Shown one piece after another: positions 10,932 to 18,966 of a DNA stretch of 64,000 nucleotides. The first letter of the stretch is position 1; each line of letters starts with the position of its first letter. Origin of the DNA: Thiocystis violascens DSM 198 (GTDB lineage: Bacteria > Pseudomonadota > Gammaproteobacteria > Chromatiales > Chromatiaceae); contig NC_018012.1 in the NCBI RefSeq assembly GCF_000227745.2, positions 2,712,501 to 2,776,500 on the forward strand, written 5' to 3'. The notes below the pieces were generated by a model that was not told the origin of the DNA, ran no database searches, and was given only the letters and a program-made list of their open reading frames with translations. Made by a program: the position numbers and the translations under genes.

Positions 10932-11813
10932 ATGGGTGCGTTCAAGAAGTTGAAGCAGACAGACAAATTGGTACTCAAGCAGCGCGGTGGAGCTGTCGTT
11001 TTCCTGGAATCGAATGACGATTTCGAGATCATTGCCCAGCGGTGGTTCTTCAACGAGGGCGAGGACATCTGGTTTCAACCAGCGGACTCCTACGAGACGG
11101 GGACTGGCGGTGGTGGCTGTGACGCGGTTATCGACTTGGTCAACGGGACTAGAGCAGATGGAATCAGGGCTTTTGGCATCGTTGATCGCGATATCCTTCT
11201 CAACAACCAGAATTGGCCTCTGTGGTGGGAGCCTCGGGACGATGTGTTTCAGGCCGCACGCCCCTATGGCAGTCACATCCGGGTGCTGCTTCGCTGGGAA
11301 TTGGAAAATTATCTGCTCCATCCCGATGCCATGAAGATAGAGGCGAACGATTCGGCAATGGTCTCGACGCACACCGCCGATTCTGTTTTGGCATCCTGCC
11401 TCGAATGTTCCGATGAGTTAAAAAATCGGTCAGCGGCAACCGTCGCTGCGTTGGCCGTAAACCTTTCGCCGCCCGCAATCGGCTTTGGATGTAATCCACT
11501 GGTTTGCGGAATCACGCTGATGGAAGATTTGCAGAAATTTTTGACCAAGAAAGGACTCTCCAATGCGGCGCAGGCGATGGAGCAAGAACGCCAACAAATC
11601 GACCGGTTCGATGCACCATCCGCTCCGGCAAGAACACGCTGGGAGCATCTGGTTCGCATGTTGGATGGTAAGGCCGCCCTCAAGTACATCAGCCATCGGG
11701 CTAAAACCCGCTTTGACGAACGTCGCGCGGGACTCGCCAACCGCATGTTTGAACGCGGCATTGTGCCCTTGGAGGTCCGTGAATACATCAAGGAGTTCAA
11801 GAGCGCCATTTAG
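10932..11813 (+). CDS. DUF4435 (TOPRIM-like) protein, AriB-like effector candidate
   Basis: A 293-residue protein with the DUF4435 pattern: VVFLESNDD near residues 22-30 (E26), AFGIVDRD at 80-87 (D85 and D87 as the likely metal pair), and [10 protein letters not shown] at 123-132. DUF4435 proteins are TOPRIM-fold proteins that pair with AAA ATPases; in PARIS the partner AriB is the toxic nuclease released on activation. The gene starts 18 bases after the ATPase stop and is the last gene of the operon. The C-terminal half (about 150-293) is alpha-helical and not recognised. The uvrA remnant begins 22 bases after its stop, so this gene marks the right edge of the island. Confidence 0.78.
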   Translation: MGAFKKLKQTDKLVLKQRGGAVVFLESNDDFEIIAQRWFFNEGEDIWFQPADSYETGTGGGGCDAVIDLVNGTRADGIRAFGIVDRDILLNNQNWPLWWEPRDDVFQAARPYGSHIRVLLRWELENYLLHPDAMKIEANDSAMVSTHTADSVLASCLECSDELKNRSAATVAALAVNLSPPAIGFGCNPLVCGITLMEDLQKFLTKKGLSNAAQAMEQERQQIDRFDAPSAPARTRWEHLVRMLDGKAALKYISHRAKTRFDERRAGLANRMFERGIVPLEVREYIKEFKSAI

Positions 11814-11834
11814 TTACAGCGGTTCACTGTTGCA

Positions 11835-12200
11835 TGCTCAACCTAACCATTGAGGACGCGCTGGCCTTCTTCGCCCCGGTTCCGGTCATCCACCGCAAGC
11901 TCCAGACCCTGATGGATGTCGGCCTGTCCTATGTGCGGCTCGGCCAGAGCGCCACCACGCTTTCCGGCGGCGAGGCCCAGCGGGTCAAGCTCAGCCGTGA
12001 GCTTTCCAAGCGCGACACCGGACGCACGCTCTATATCCTGGACGAGCCGACGACCGGACTGCACTTCCACGATGTCAAGCATCTGCTCGACGTGCTGCAC
12101 CGCTTCCGCGATCAGGGCAATACCGTGGTCGTGATCGAGACGGCAGATTGGATCGTCGACCTGGGGCCTGAGGGCAGCGACCAGAGCAGCGAGATCGTCG
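11835..12200 (+). pseudogene. uvrA: Truncated second copy of the uvrA 3' region
   Basis: This segment matches 4314-4700 of the intact uvrA almost codon for codon. The match starts abruptly at TGCTCAACCT in both copies and fades after GAGATCGTCG. Nearly all differences I compared are at third codon positions, so the copy diverged while still under selection as part of a working gene. It has lost 21 bases between 12139 and 12140, removing the codons HNLDVIK, which include the H-loop histidine. It has no N-terminal module and cannot work. It lies just after the five-gene island, giving partial uvrA copies on both sides. Confidence 0.93.
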
Positions 12201-12350
12201 CGGGGGCGCATCCTCATGACAACGATCAAGGGCGAAAGGAGCTTGAGATTGACCGAGTGCTGCGCATCGTCGGTTTCGCCGAAACGCTAACGCACGTCAT
12301 GCGCGCATGCCGCGCATCCCTCTTTCCATTCACATCCGCCGCACACCGAC
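12201..12350. other. Intergenic junction after the uvrA remnant
   Basis: About 150 bases between the end of uvrA similarity and the DUF2721 gene. The frame of the remnant runs on into unrelated codons. I see no tRNA, no integrase and no clear terminator here. Confidence 0.5.
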
Positions 12351-12788
12351 ATGCTAGAAGAATCCCCCCTCGCCGCGATCGCGCACGTCATCCAACTCGC
12401 TGTCGCGCCAGTTTTTTTATTGACGGGCATCGGTGGCATACTCGCCGTTATGACCAGCCGCCTGAGCCGGATCGTCGACCGCGCCAGGGTGCTGGAGGCA
12501 CATACTTCGACCAATGCCGAACATCAGGATCGCGTCCAGCAAGAACTGGCGACGCTGTCGCGGCGTGCTAAATTGATCAGCGTCTCCATTGGTCTCTGCA
12601 CCGTGACCGCCCTGCTGGTGTCCACGGTCATTGCCATCCTGTTTCTCGGTTCCTTCCTGACCTTCGACGCCTCGCTGGCGGTCGCGCTCCTGTTCGTTGC
12701 GGCAATGCTCGCCTTTATAGCGGCACTGCTGTCCTTTCTGCGGGAGGTCTTTCTCGCCATCGCCAGTTTGCAAATCGGCAAGCATTAG
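12351..12788 (+). CDS. DUF2721 family inner-membrane protein
   Basis: A 145-residue membrane protein with three hydrophobic segments (about 12-35, 75-100 and 105-130) and the loop [13 protein letters not shown] that is typical of DUF2721. A charged segment with several arginines and glutamates lies between TM1 and TM2. The function of the family is not known. It is the first ordinary gene to the right of the uvrA-bracketed island and is convergent with the glycosyltransferase gene, with 43 bases between their ends. Confidence 0.82.
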   Translation: MLEESPLAAIAHVIQLAVAPVFLLTGIGGILAVMTSRLSRIVDRARVLEAHTSTNAEHQDRVQQELATLSRRAKLISVSIGLCTVTALLVSTVIAILFLGSFLTFDASLAVALLFVAAMLAFIAALLSFLREVFLAIASLQIGKH

Positions 12789-12831
12789 AGAACCCGGCGG
12801 ACGATATCCTGGAGATCATCCCCAACAACCG

Positions 12832-13911
12832 TCATCCGCCACCCGCCAGCCGTCGGTAGAGTTCCAGGTACTGGTTCAGGATAACCGTGCGGCTGAACTC
12901 CTCTTCGACCCGTTCGCGTCCGCGGTGGGCGATCCCGCTCATCAGTGCCGAATCCGACAGCGTCTCCCGGATCCCGTCCGCCAGCGCGACGGCATCCTCG
13001 CAAGGCACGCACCAGGCATCCTCGCCGTGCCGAACGACCTCGCGCGCGCCCCGAAAGCGCGTGGTCACCAATGGCTTCCCCCAGGCCCAGGCATCCAGAA
13101 TGACGTTGCCAAAAGGCTCGCCATCCAACGACGGGAAAACCACCAGATCCGCCATCTGGAGATAAGGGGCTGGATCGGATTGCCAGCCGGCCCAGACGAG
13201 GCGCGCATCCTGTCCGGATTGAATCGCTTGCTGCCTTAGCGGCACGGCCAGCGGCCCATCGCCGAGCATGATCAACCGCAGAGGGCGACCGGCGATGGTC
13301 TGGGGCAGCCGGGCCAAGGCCGAAATCAGATGGGTATGTCCTTTGAAGAGCACGAAGCGCCCCAGGGTGACCATCACCCAGGCATCGTCGGGGATGCCGT
13401 GAAGCGCGCGCAGTTGAGCGACCCGCTCCGGCGCGACCGGCCGGGCCTGGTCGGCGAAGTTGTAGAGGTGATAGACCCGCTCGGCCGGCAGTCCCTGTTT
13501 GATCATCCAGTCGCAGAGTGCCTTGGTGTTGCCGATCCAGCCGTGGGCGTGGCGATAGGGTCCGAGTTCGTAATAACCGCCGAGCCGGGCCAGATGGATC
13601 GCCCCGCCGCGCCGGGACGGATGCGTCAGCCGGGTGGCGCGGCCCATGTAGGTCTGGACGATGTCGGGACGGAGGCGGGCGATGAGTTGGCTGACGGCGC
13701 GCCGGGAGAGGGGATCCCAGGTGGTGCGAAACGGCAGACAATGGACCGGAAGCGACCCGAAGTCGAGCCGGTCGGGTCCGCTTCCGCGCCGGATCGCGAC
13801 CTCGGTGGGCGCGCCGCGCTCGGCGAGCGCCAGACTAAAACGGTGGAACCAGTACTCGGCGCCGCCAAGCGCCTTGCTGGCGACCATTTGCAGTGAGGTT
13901 GGGTCGGACAT
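12832..13911 (-). CDS. Glycosyltransferase family 4 (LPS/surface polysaccharide)
   Basis: A 359-residue GT-B enzyme. The N-terminal part has SKALGGAEYWFHRFSLALA, the acceptor-side motif of GT4 enzymes; the C-terminal half has LGRFVLFKGHTHLI, the ADLVVFPSLDGEPFGNVILDAW donor-binding region with the EPFG version of the EX7E motif, and a typical C-terminal helix. It likely transfers a hexose or heptose in LPS core or O-antigen assembly on the cytoplasmic face. It is the last gene of a three-gene leftward cluster (GT9, GT4, GT4), 41 bases after the preceding gene. The sugar specificity cannot be told. Confidence 0.9.
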   Translation of the reverse strand: MSDPTSLQMVASKALGGAEYWFHRFSLALAERGAPTEVAIRRGSGPDRLDFGSLPVHCLPFRTTWDPLSRRAVSQLIARLRPDIVQTYMGRATRLTHPSRRGGAIHLARLGGYYELGPYRHAHGWIGNTKALCDWMIKQGLPAERVYHLYNFADQARPVAPERVAQLRALHGIPDDAWVMVTLGRFVLFKGHTHLISALARLPQTIAGRPLRLIMLGDGPLAVPLRQQAIQSGQDARLVWAGWQSDPAPYLQMADLVVFPSLDGEPFGNVILDAWAWGKPLVTTRFRGAREVVRHGEDAWCVPCEDAVALADGIRETLSDSALMSGIAHRGRERVEEEFSRTVILNQYLELYRRLAGGG

Positions 13912-13952
13912 AGGGGGTTTGGTTTCCGGTCGTTCTGAAAAAAGCGTTCTCG

Positions 13953-15041
13953 TTAGACGACTCGGGAGATCAACTCCCGATACACCGCCAGGTTTCCCTC
14001 CACCATCGCATCGAGCGAGAACTCGCGCGCCATCAGCGACTGACCGCCGGCGCCCAGCGCGCGGCGGCGGTGCGGATCGGCCAGCAGCGCGCCGATGGCC
14101 GCGCGCAGGGCGGGCACGTCGCCGGGCGGGACCAGCACGCCGTTCTCGCCCTCGCGCACCGCCTCCGGAATGCCGCCGGCGCGACTGGCGACGATGGGCA
14201 CGCCGGCGCTAGCGGTCTGGAGCAGGGAGACGCCGAGCCCCTCCATCAAGACCGGATGCACGACCAGGTCGAGACAAGGCAGGATTTCGGCCAGATCGTC
14301 ACGGAAACCAGCCAGTTGCACATGTCCGCTCAGTCCCCGGTCGGCGAGGTGTCGCTGAAGATCGGTGGCGAGCGGTCCCTGACCGAAGAAGCGGACCTGC
14401 AGGTTCGGATGCGCTTCGATCAGCGGGGGCAGCGCCTCGATGAGAAAACGATGCCCCTTGCGCGGGATCAACTGGGCGATGACGCCGATCAGCAGCGTCT
14501 CTGCCGGCACGCCCAGCCGCGCCCGGATCGTGCCCCGATCACAGGGCCGGGCGTAGCTCTCCCAGTCCACGGCGCTACGCACGATCCGCAGTTTGGACGC
14601 GGGCAGACCCTCGCTGACCAACACCCGGCCGATGCCCTCCGAGATCGCGATCACCCGGTCATGGAGCCGATATTTCAGCGCGACCAGCCAGGGCGGCTCG
14701 GGGTTGTCGACCCGGCGGGTGTGGATCGCGGGCACGCCGGTCAGCCGGGCCGCCAGACCGCCCATGACATCGGCGCCGATGCGGCTGTGCAGATGGACCA
14801 GATCGGGGCTCGTGGCGCGGATCAGCCGGCGCAGACGTACCGCCATCAGCAGATCCGCGTCGCCGTGCATCGGCAGACCGCACACCCGAGCCACCGGCTC
14901 GGCCGCCTGAGCCAGCGCACAGCCCTGAGGGCAGGCGAGCCAATTGTCGTGACCGCGCGCGGCCAGTCCGCGCAGCAGATGCAACACCTGAAAGGCCCCG
15001 CCATAGAGATGGCGACCGCCCTCGACATGCAGGATCCTCAT
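13953..15041 (-). CDS. Glycosyltransferase family 4, second copy in the LPS cluster
   Basis: A 362-residue GT4 enzyme beginning MRILHVEGGRHLYGGAFQVL. Landmarks are DLVHLHSRIGADVMGG, the interdomain hinge VIAQLIPRKGHRFLIEAL, and the donor site HPVLMEGLGVSLLQTASAGVPIVASRAGGIPE, with E..G.S...E residues intact. I chose the ATG at 15041 because it overlaps the stop of the upstream GT9 gene by 4 bases and gives a normal family length; the open frame continues far upstream only as an antisense artefact. It belongs with the neighbouring GT9 and GT4 genes in lipopolysaccharide assembly. Confidence 0.9.
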   Translation of the reverse strand: MRILHVEGGRHLYGGAFQVLHLLRGLAARGHDNWLACPQGCALAQAAEPVARVCGLPMHGDADLLMAVRLRRLIRATSPDLVHLHSRIGADVMGGLAARLTGVPAIHTRRVDNPEPPWLVALKYRLHDRVIAISEGIGRVLVSEGLPASKLRIVRSAVDWESYARPCDRGTIRARLGVPAETLLIGVIAQLIPRKGHRFLIEALPPLIEAHPNLQVRFFGQGPLATDLQRHLADRGLSGHVQLAGFRDDLAEILPCLDLVVHPVLMEGLGVSLLQTASAGVPIVASRAGGIPEAVREGENGVLVPPGDVPALRAAIGALLADPHRRRALGAGGQSLMAREFSLDAMVEGNLAVYRELISRVV

Positions 15042-16072
15042 GATCGGAGCACCCGGCGCGCGGCCTCGATGATCTCGTCGACCTCGATCCGGCGCATGCA
15101 GTCGAAGGCTCCCCCGCAGGTCGGACGGCGTTTGCAGGGCGAACAGGGCAGCGGATGATAGAGCACGCGGGCATTGGCGCGGGTCGTGTCGAGATAGGGA
15201 CAGGTGGAGCCGAACAGCAGCAGACTCGGTGTGTCCAGCGCGATCCCCATGTGCCCCAGCCCGGTATCCACGGCGATCAGCAGGGCGGCCCGGTCGATCG
15301 TCGCCGCCGCCTCCAGCAGACTGGTCTGGCCGGCGAGATTGACCAGGAGTCCGTCGCTGGCGTCCTCGATCCGCGCGGCGGCTTCCCGATCCCCTGGCCC
15401 GCCGAGCAGCACCGGCGTCAGCCCGAACTCGGACTTGACGCGGGCGGCGAGCCTGACCCAGCGCTCCTCGAACCAGTGTTTCTGAGGGCGGGTCGTGAAG
15501 GGACAGAAGACCGCGTAGCCGCCAGCGAGCCCTTGACGAGCGACGATCTCGGCGACGAAGGCCGCTTCGGACTCGCCATAGTGGACCGCCATGGCAAAAT
15601 CGTCCGTCGGCAACCCCAGCGTTTCGGCCAGATAGAGATATTCCGACCCGATCCGCCGGGCGTCTCCGCCACGCGGCAGGGCGCGCGTCATCAACCATTG
15701 GCTCCCCTCGCGCGAGCCGAGTCCGATGCGCTGGCGGGCGCCGGAGAGCCAGGTCAACACCCCGCTCTTGAGCAACCCCTGAAGGTCCAGCGCCAGGTCG
15801 AAATCGCGCGCGCGCAGGGTCGCGCGCAATGCGCGAACCCCCTTCAGCAACTCGCCGAAGCGACGCGCGTTCCACAACCGGCGCCAGTGTTGCAGCGGAC
15901 AGACGATCACCTCGTCCAGATCCGGGTGATGATCCAGCAGGACACGACACTCCGACTGCACCAGCCAGACGATCCGCGCCTGTGGCCAGGCACGACGTAG
16001 CGCCGCGATCAGGGGCGAGGCGAAAACGATATCGCCGATGGCGCTGAGACGGACCAGGAGGATGGCGTTCAT
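15038..16072 (-). CDS. Glycosyltransferase family 9 (ADP-heptose:LPS heptosyltransferase type)
   Basis: A 344-residue GT9 protein starting MNAILLVRLSAIGDIVFASP, the hallmark N-terminus of WaaC/WaaF-type enzymes. Other landmarks are FDLALDLQGLLKSG, CPFTTRPQKHWFEERW and the C-terminal VDTGLGHMGIALDTPSLLLFGST, where the D and H line the ADP-heptose site. A cysteine-rich stretch near the end (PCSPCKRRPTCGGAFDCM) is common in the family. It probably adds heptose to the LPS inner core. The start at 16072 is 116 bases from the divergent O-antigen ligase gene, so one intergenic region may drive both directions. Whether it is heptosyltransferase I or II is unresolved. Confidence 0.9.
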   Translation of the reverse strand: MNAILLVRLSAIGDIVFASPLIAALRRAWPQARIVWLVQSECRVLLDHHPDLDEVIVCPLQHWRRLWNARRFGELLKGVRALRATLRARDFDLALDLQGLLKSGVLTWLSGARQRIGLGSREGSQWLMTRALPRGGDARRIGSEYLYLAETLGLPTDDFAMAVHYGESEAAFVAEIVARQGLAGGYAVFCPFTTRPQKHWFEERWVRLAARVKSEFGLTPVLLGGPGDREAAARIEDASDGLLVNLAGQTSLLEAAATIDRAALLIAVDTGLGHMGIALDTPSLLLFGSTCPYLDTTRANARVLYHPLPCSPCKRRPTCGGAFDCMRRIEVDEIIEAARRVLRS

Positions 16073-16187
16073 GGAGCATGGCGCCTGGTAGCGCGTGATT
16101 TGAGGCCGAACATGGAGTATGCCCGAGTCGAGTGACGAGTCGGCATGGTAGCATTTAGCAGGCAAAACCAAGTTATAGGGTGACCCG

Positions 16188-17567
16188 GTGGTCGTGCTCT
16201 CGAAGATCGTGACGCGGATCGATGGCGCGCGATTCCTGTCCTGGCTGGCGCATATCCTGCTCGCGGTCGGCGCGGCGACGGTCACGGTCGCCTATTACCG
16301 AATCCATGGTCCGGCGCTCCATGCGCTGCTGTTCCTCGGTCTCCTCTGGTTCCTGCTGTCCTGGCGCGGGCGTGCGCGATCGCACCGGGTCGACGCTGAC
16401 GCGATGCCCGCGTCTCGATCCTTGCCGCCGCTCAAATCGACCACCTCGCTCCTGTCCGCCGTCTTCCTTCTCTACACGCTGATCGCCATTCTGTCGGCTG
16501 GCAGCGTCGGCTTCAATGCGGCGTCCCTGGACCGACTCGAAAATTTCAGTTATTTCCTGGGCGGGGTCTTTCTGATCCCCTTCCTGGTCGCCGTCCGGCC
16601 GCGTGCGGACTGGTTCTGGTTCGCCATCGCCGCGACCGCGCTGCTCTCGGGACTCTTCGCCTTCTGGGAGATGCAGGCACTCGCGCCGGACTATCGGCTC
16701 GCGACCGGTCTGGAGTATCGCGCGGGCGGGAGCAAGGGCAAAGCGATTCCCTTTGGCGACATCGCGACCCTGGCGGCGGTCTTGAGCGTGCTCGCCGCCT
16801 GCGTCTTTTTCCCGACCCGGCGACGCCTGGCCTGGCTCTTCGGACTCGCCGCGCTCGGCGGGGTCTATGCCAGCCTGGCCTCCGGCACGCGGGGCGCCTG
16901 GATTTTCTTTCCGACCGCGCTGGTCGTCATCGGCCTCTATCTGCTCCAACAGTATCCGATCTATCGACGCGGGATTTTGCTTGGCATCCTGGGGCTAGCG
17001 GTTGCCGGAGGCATCGCGCTGATGCAGTCGGAGTCGATCCAGGAACGCTTCGCCAGCGCGCTGTCCGAGGCGCGGGACTATGTCCCCGGCGAAGAGGTCG
17101 GGATCGGAAATTCGCTGGGCGAGCGCTTCGAGATGTGGCGGGCGGCCTGGATGGCCTTTCGGGAGCGTCCGGTGCTGGGCATTGGCGTCGGGCAACTGAA
17201 CGACTATTTTCAACGGATGGCCGACCAGGGATCGATTTCCAGCGCCATCGCCGAATTCGACCAGGGCGCCGGGCATACCCACGCGCACAACGATTATCTG
17301 CATGCGCTCGCCACCCGCGGGCTGTTGGGGCTGGCCTCGCTCCTGCTGCTGTATCTGGCGCCGCTGGCCGTGTTCGTCCGCGCGGCGTTCCGCGCTCAGG
17401 AACATACGACACGCGGACTGGGCTATGCGGGCATCCTCGTGATTCTGGGGTATCTCCAGTTTTCGCTGACCGACTCCATTCTGCTGATGCGCATCACCGC
17501 CGGGTTTTTCGTCCTGCTCTGCGCCTGGCTGCTGGCGTTGAATCCGAGCCCCACACCTTCACCTTGA
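16188..17567 (+). CDS. O-antigen ligase family membrane protein
   Basis: A 459-residue polytopic protein with ten or more hydrophobic segments. The large periplasmic loop contains GIGVGQLNDYFQ and the GHTHAHNDYLHALATRGLLGL stretch, which is the conserved Wzy_C/WaaL motif with the catalytic-type histidine. WaaL joins undecaprenyl-linked O-antigen to lipid A core on the periplasmic side. The start is a GTG at 16188. The gene is divergent from the LPS glycosyltransferases, which supports the assignment, although a Wzy-type polymerase cannot be excluded from sequence. Confidence 0.87.
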   Translation: MVVLSKIVTRIDGARFLSWLAHILLAVGAATVTVAYYRIHGPALHALLFLGLLWFLLSWRGRARSHRVDADAMPASRSLPPLKSTTSLLSAVFLLYTLIAILSAGSVGFNAASLDRLENFSYFLGGVFLIPFLVAVRPRADWFWFAIAATALLSGLFAFWEMQALAPDYRLATGLEYRAGGSKGKAIPFGDIATLAAVLSVLAACVFFPTRRRLAWLFGLAALGGVYASLASGTRGAWIFFPTALVVIGLYLLQQYPIYRRGILLGILGLAVAGGIALMQSESIQERFASALSEARDYVPGEEVGIGNSLGERFEMWRAAWMAFRERPVLGIGVGQLNDYFQRMADQGSISSAIAEFDQGAGHTHAHNDYLHALATRGLLGLASLLLLYLAPLAVFVRAAFRAQEHTTRGLGYAGILVILGYLQFSLTDSILLMRITAGFFVLLCAWLLALNPSPTPSP

Positions 17568-18080
17568 GCTGAGGTTATTCAGCGTCTCCGACCGGTCATG
17601 AATAAAATCCATCTGACGTTGCGAAATCACATGGCCCAGGGCGGCGGCTTTGGCGATCCAGGCGATGCCGAGATTCTCGTCTTTTGGCAGTCCATTTCCT
17701 TCGACAGAACAGATGCCCAGCAAATTCATGGCATCCGCATCATCATGCTTGGCCGCGAGTTCCAACCAACCAATCGCCCCTTCGGGTTTGCCCTGGGATA
17801 GGAACAGCAACGCCATCGCGTGTTGCGAATCGGAATCCCCGGCATCGGCCTGTTCCAGCACCGGAAGATCCTCGGGCGCGAGCGCAATGCACAGGTGTGG
17901 CGCGATCGCCTCGAACGGGATCGTGGAGCGTCTGTTGGAGGTTTCATTCTTGACGATGTGGCCCGCAAAACGTCGCCAAACCGTCCGTTCGCTCCACCCG
18001 GTCAGGGTCATGGTGGCGGCAATACTCATGAGCATGGCGCATCTCTCGGTCGGGTACGTTGGGGAGTTTGATGGTGTCAT
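17559..18080 (-). CDS. Sel1/TPR-like repeat protein
   Basis: A 173-residue soluble protein. The N-terminal third (TLTGWSERTVWRRF) resembles a small helix-turn-helix, and the second half has two Sel1-like repeats (DSQHAMALLFLSQGKPEGAIGWLELAAKHDDADAMNLLG). Sel1 repeats mediate protein contacts. It is convergent with the O-antigen ligase gene (9-base overlap of the ends). Upstream sits a series of short direct repeats (18067-18160) that could be operator sites. An internal ATG at 18035 with GAGAG nearby is an alternative start. The function is unknown. Confidence 0.72.
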   Translation of the reverse strand: MTPSNSPTYPTERCAMLMSIAATMTLTGWSERTVWRRFAGHIVKNETSNRRSTIPFEAIAPHLCIALAPEDLPVLEQADAGDSDSQHAMALLFLSQGKPEGAIGWLELAAKHDDADAMNLLGICSVEGNGLPKDENLGIAWIAKAAALGHVISQRQMDFIHDRSETLNNLSSR

Positions 18081-18160
18081 TTTAACGTGGCAGAGGGGTT
18101 TGGTGGTGCCATCGAGAGAGTTGGTAGTGCCATCGCGGGATTTGGTCGTGCCAACGCTTA
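18067..18160. repeat. Short direct repeats upstream of the Sel1 gene
   Basis: Four related copies of a 14-15 base motif close to TTTGGTGGTGCCATC occur at about 18067, 18100, 18121 and 18141. The last three have a spacing of 20-21 bases, about two helical turns. The first overlaps the start codon of the Sel1-repeat gene. Regular spacing suggests binding sites for a regulator. Confidence 0.55.
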
Positions 18161-18439
18161 AAGAGCAAGGGTGTCGGCGGCTTGATCCTGGGATGCGTTC
18201 GATCTTTATCGGTCACGCGCACGTCATGTCGTCGTGCGCGCCAGCAAAAAATACCCTTTCAGATCAATAATATCGTCGAGACGATAGCGAGAAGGATGGA
18301 CTGACGGGAGGCGCGCCCGAGCGATTGGCATACGGAATGCCTTATCGGGATCGGGAGACCTCGGAAGGGCAGCGGTACAGAGTCAGGCCCAATTGGCCTC
18401 CCCGCTCAGACGGTTTCATCATCCATTGCGGAGAGATTC
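18161..18439. other. Non-coding leader region of the pilin gene
   Basis: No supported gene. It holds the candidate sigma-54 promoter described separately and an untranslated leader of about 90 bases before the pilin start codon. Confidence 0.5.
18325..18340 (+). promoter_or_regulatory. Candidate sigma-54 promoter of the pilin gene
   Basis: TTGGCATACGGAATGC carries the GG-N10-GC core of sigma-54 promoters (GG at 18327-18328, GC at 18339-18340). It sits about 100 bases upstream of the pilin ATG. pilA genes of other gammaproteobacteria are transcribed by sigma-54 with PilR, which fits. The match is to the core only. Confidence 0.55.
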
Positions 18440-18934
18440 ATGAAAAAGTATCAACAAGGCTTTACTTTGATCGAACTGATGATCGTGGTGGCGATTATTG
18501 GGATTTTGGCGGCGATTGCGTTGCCAGCGTATCAGGATTATATGGTCAGGGCTCGCGTCACCGAAGGTTTGACGGCTGCATCTGCTGCAAAGGTAAATGT
18601 CGTCGATGTGCTAGCTTCCGGTAATCCAAGTGCTGCTGCTGGCTATGGAAATGGTTACACAAGCCCAACGGCAACGGAAAATGTCACCAGCGTTGCGATC
18701 GCTGCTGGTACGGGCGTTATTACCGTGACCATGACCGCTGCGGCTGGCAACGGAACCCTGACACTGACACCGAATGCACCATCTGGCACCGCCCTTCCTG
18801 TTGGTACAGCCGCCTTTACTCCTCCGGGTGATTCCGTAGCGTGGCGCTGCGGTGCTGCCGGTGCTACTTCTACTTTTGCTGGCTTCACTGCCGGTACGCT
18901 TCCAGCACGCTTTGCGCCTTCCGCGTGTAAATAG
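18440..18934 (+). CDS. pilA: Type IV major pilin
   Basis: A 164-residue type IVa prepilin. The leader MKKYQQG is followed directly by [20 protein letters not shown], so PilD would cut after the glycine and methylate the phenylalanine; Glu5 of the mature protein is present. The rest is a small globular domain rich in Ala, Gly and Thr with a C-terminal disulfide pair (WRCGAAG and PSACK). It would polymerise into pili used for twitching, adhesion or DNA uptake. The gene stands alone: an IS110 element lies 20 bases or so past its stop. The codon mix is less GC-rich than that of its neighbours, as is common for pilins. Confidence 0.95.
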   Translation: MKKYQQGFTLIELMIVVAIIGILAAIALPAYQDYMVRARVTEGLTAASAAKVNVVDVLASGNPSAAAGYGNGYTSPTATENVTSVAIAAGTGVITVTMTAAAGNGTLTLTPNAPSGTALPVGTAAFTPPGDSVAWRCGAAGATSTFAGFTAGTLPARFAPSACK

Positions 18935-18966
18935 CCGGGTAGCCAGCGTAGATACCGTCTTTCCTG

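Noticed and set aside
11834..12571. A 245-residue open frame that looks like a UvrA C-terminal protein
   Set aside because: Only the first ~122 codons match uvrA, with an internal 7-codon loss; the rest is unrelated. It is a remnant with no N-terminal module.
13953..16154. A single 733-residue open frame
   Set aside because: Its first half is an out-of-frame read of the GT9 gene; only the part from 15041 is a GT4 enzyme.
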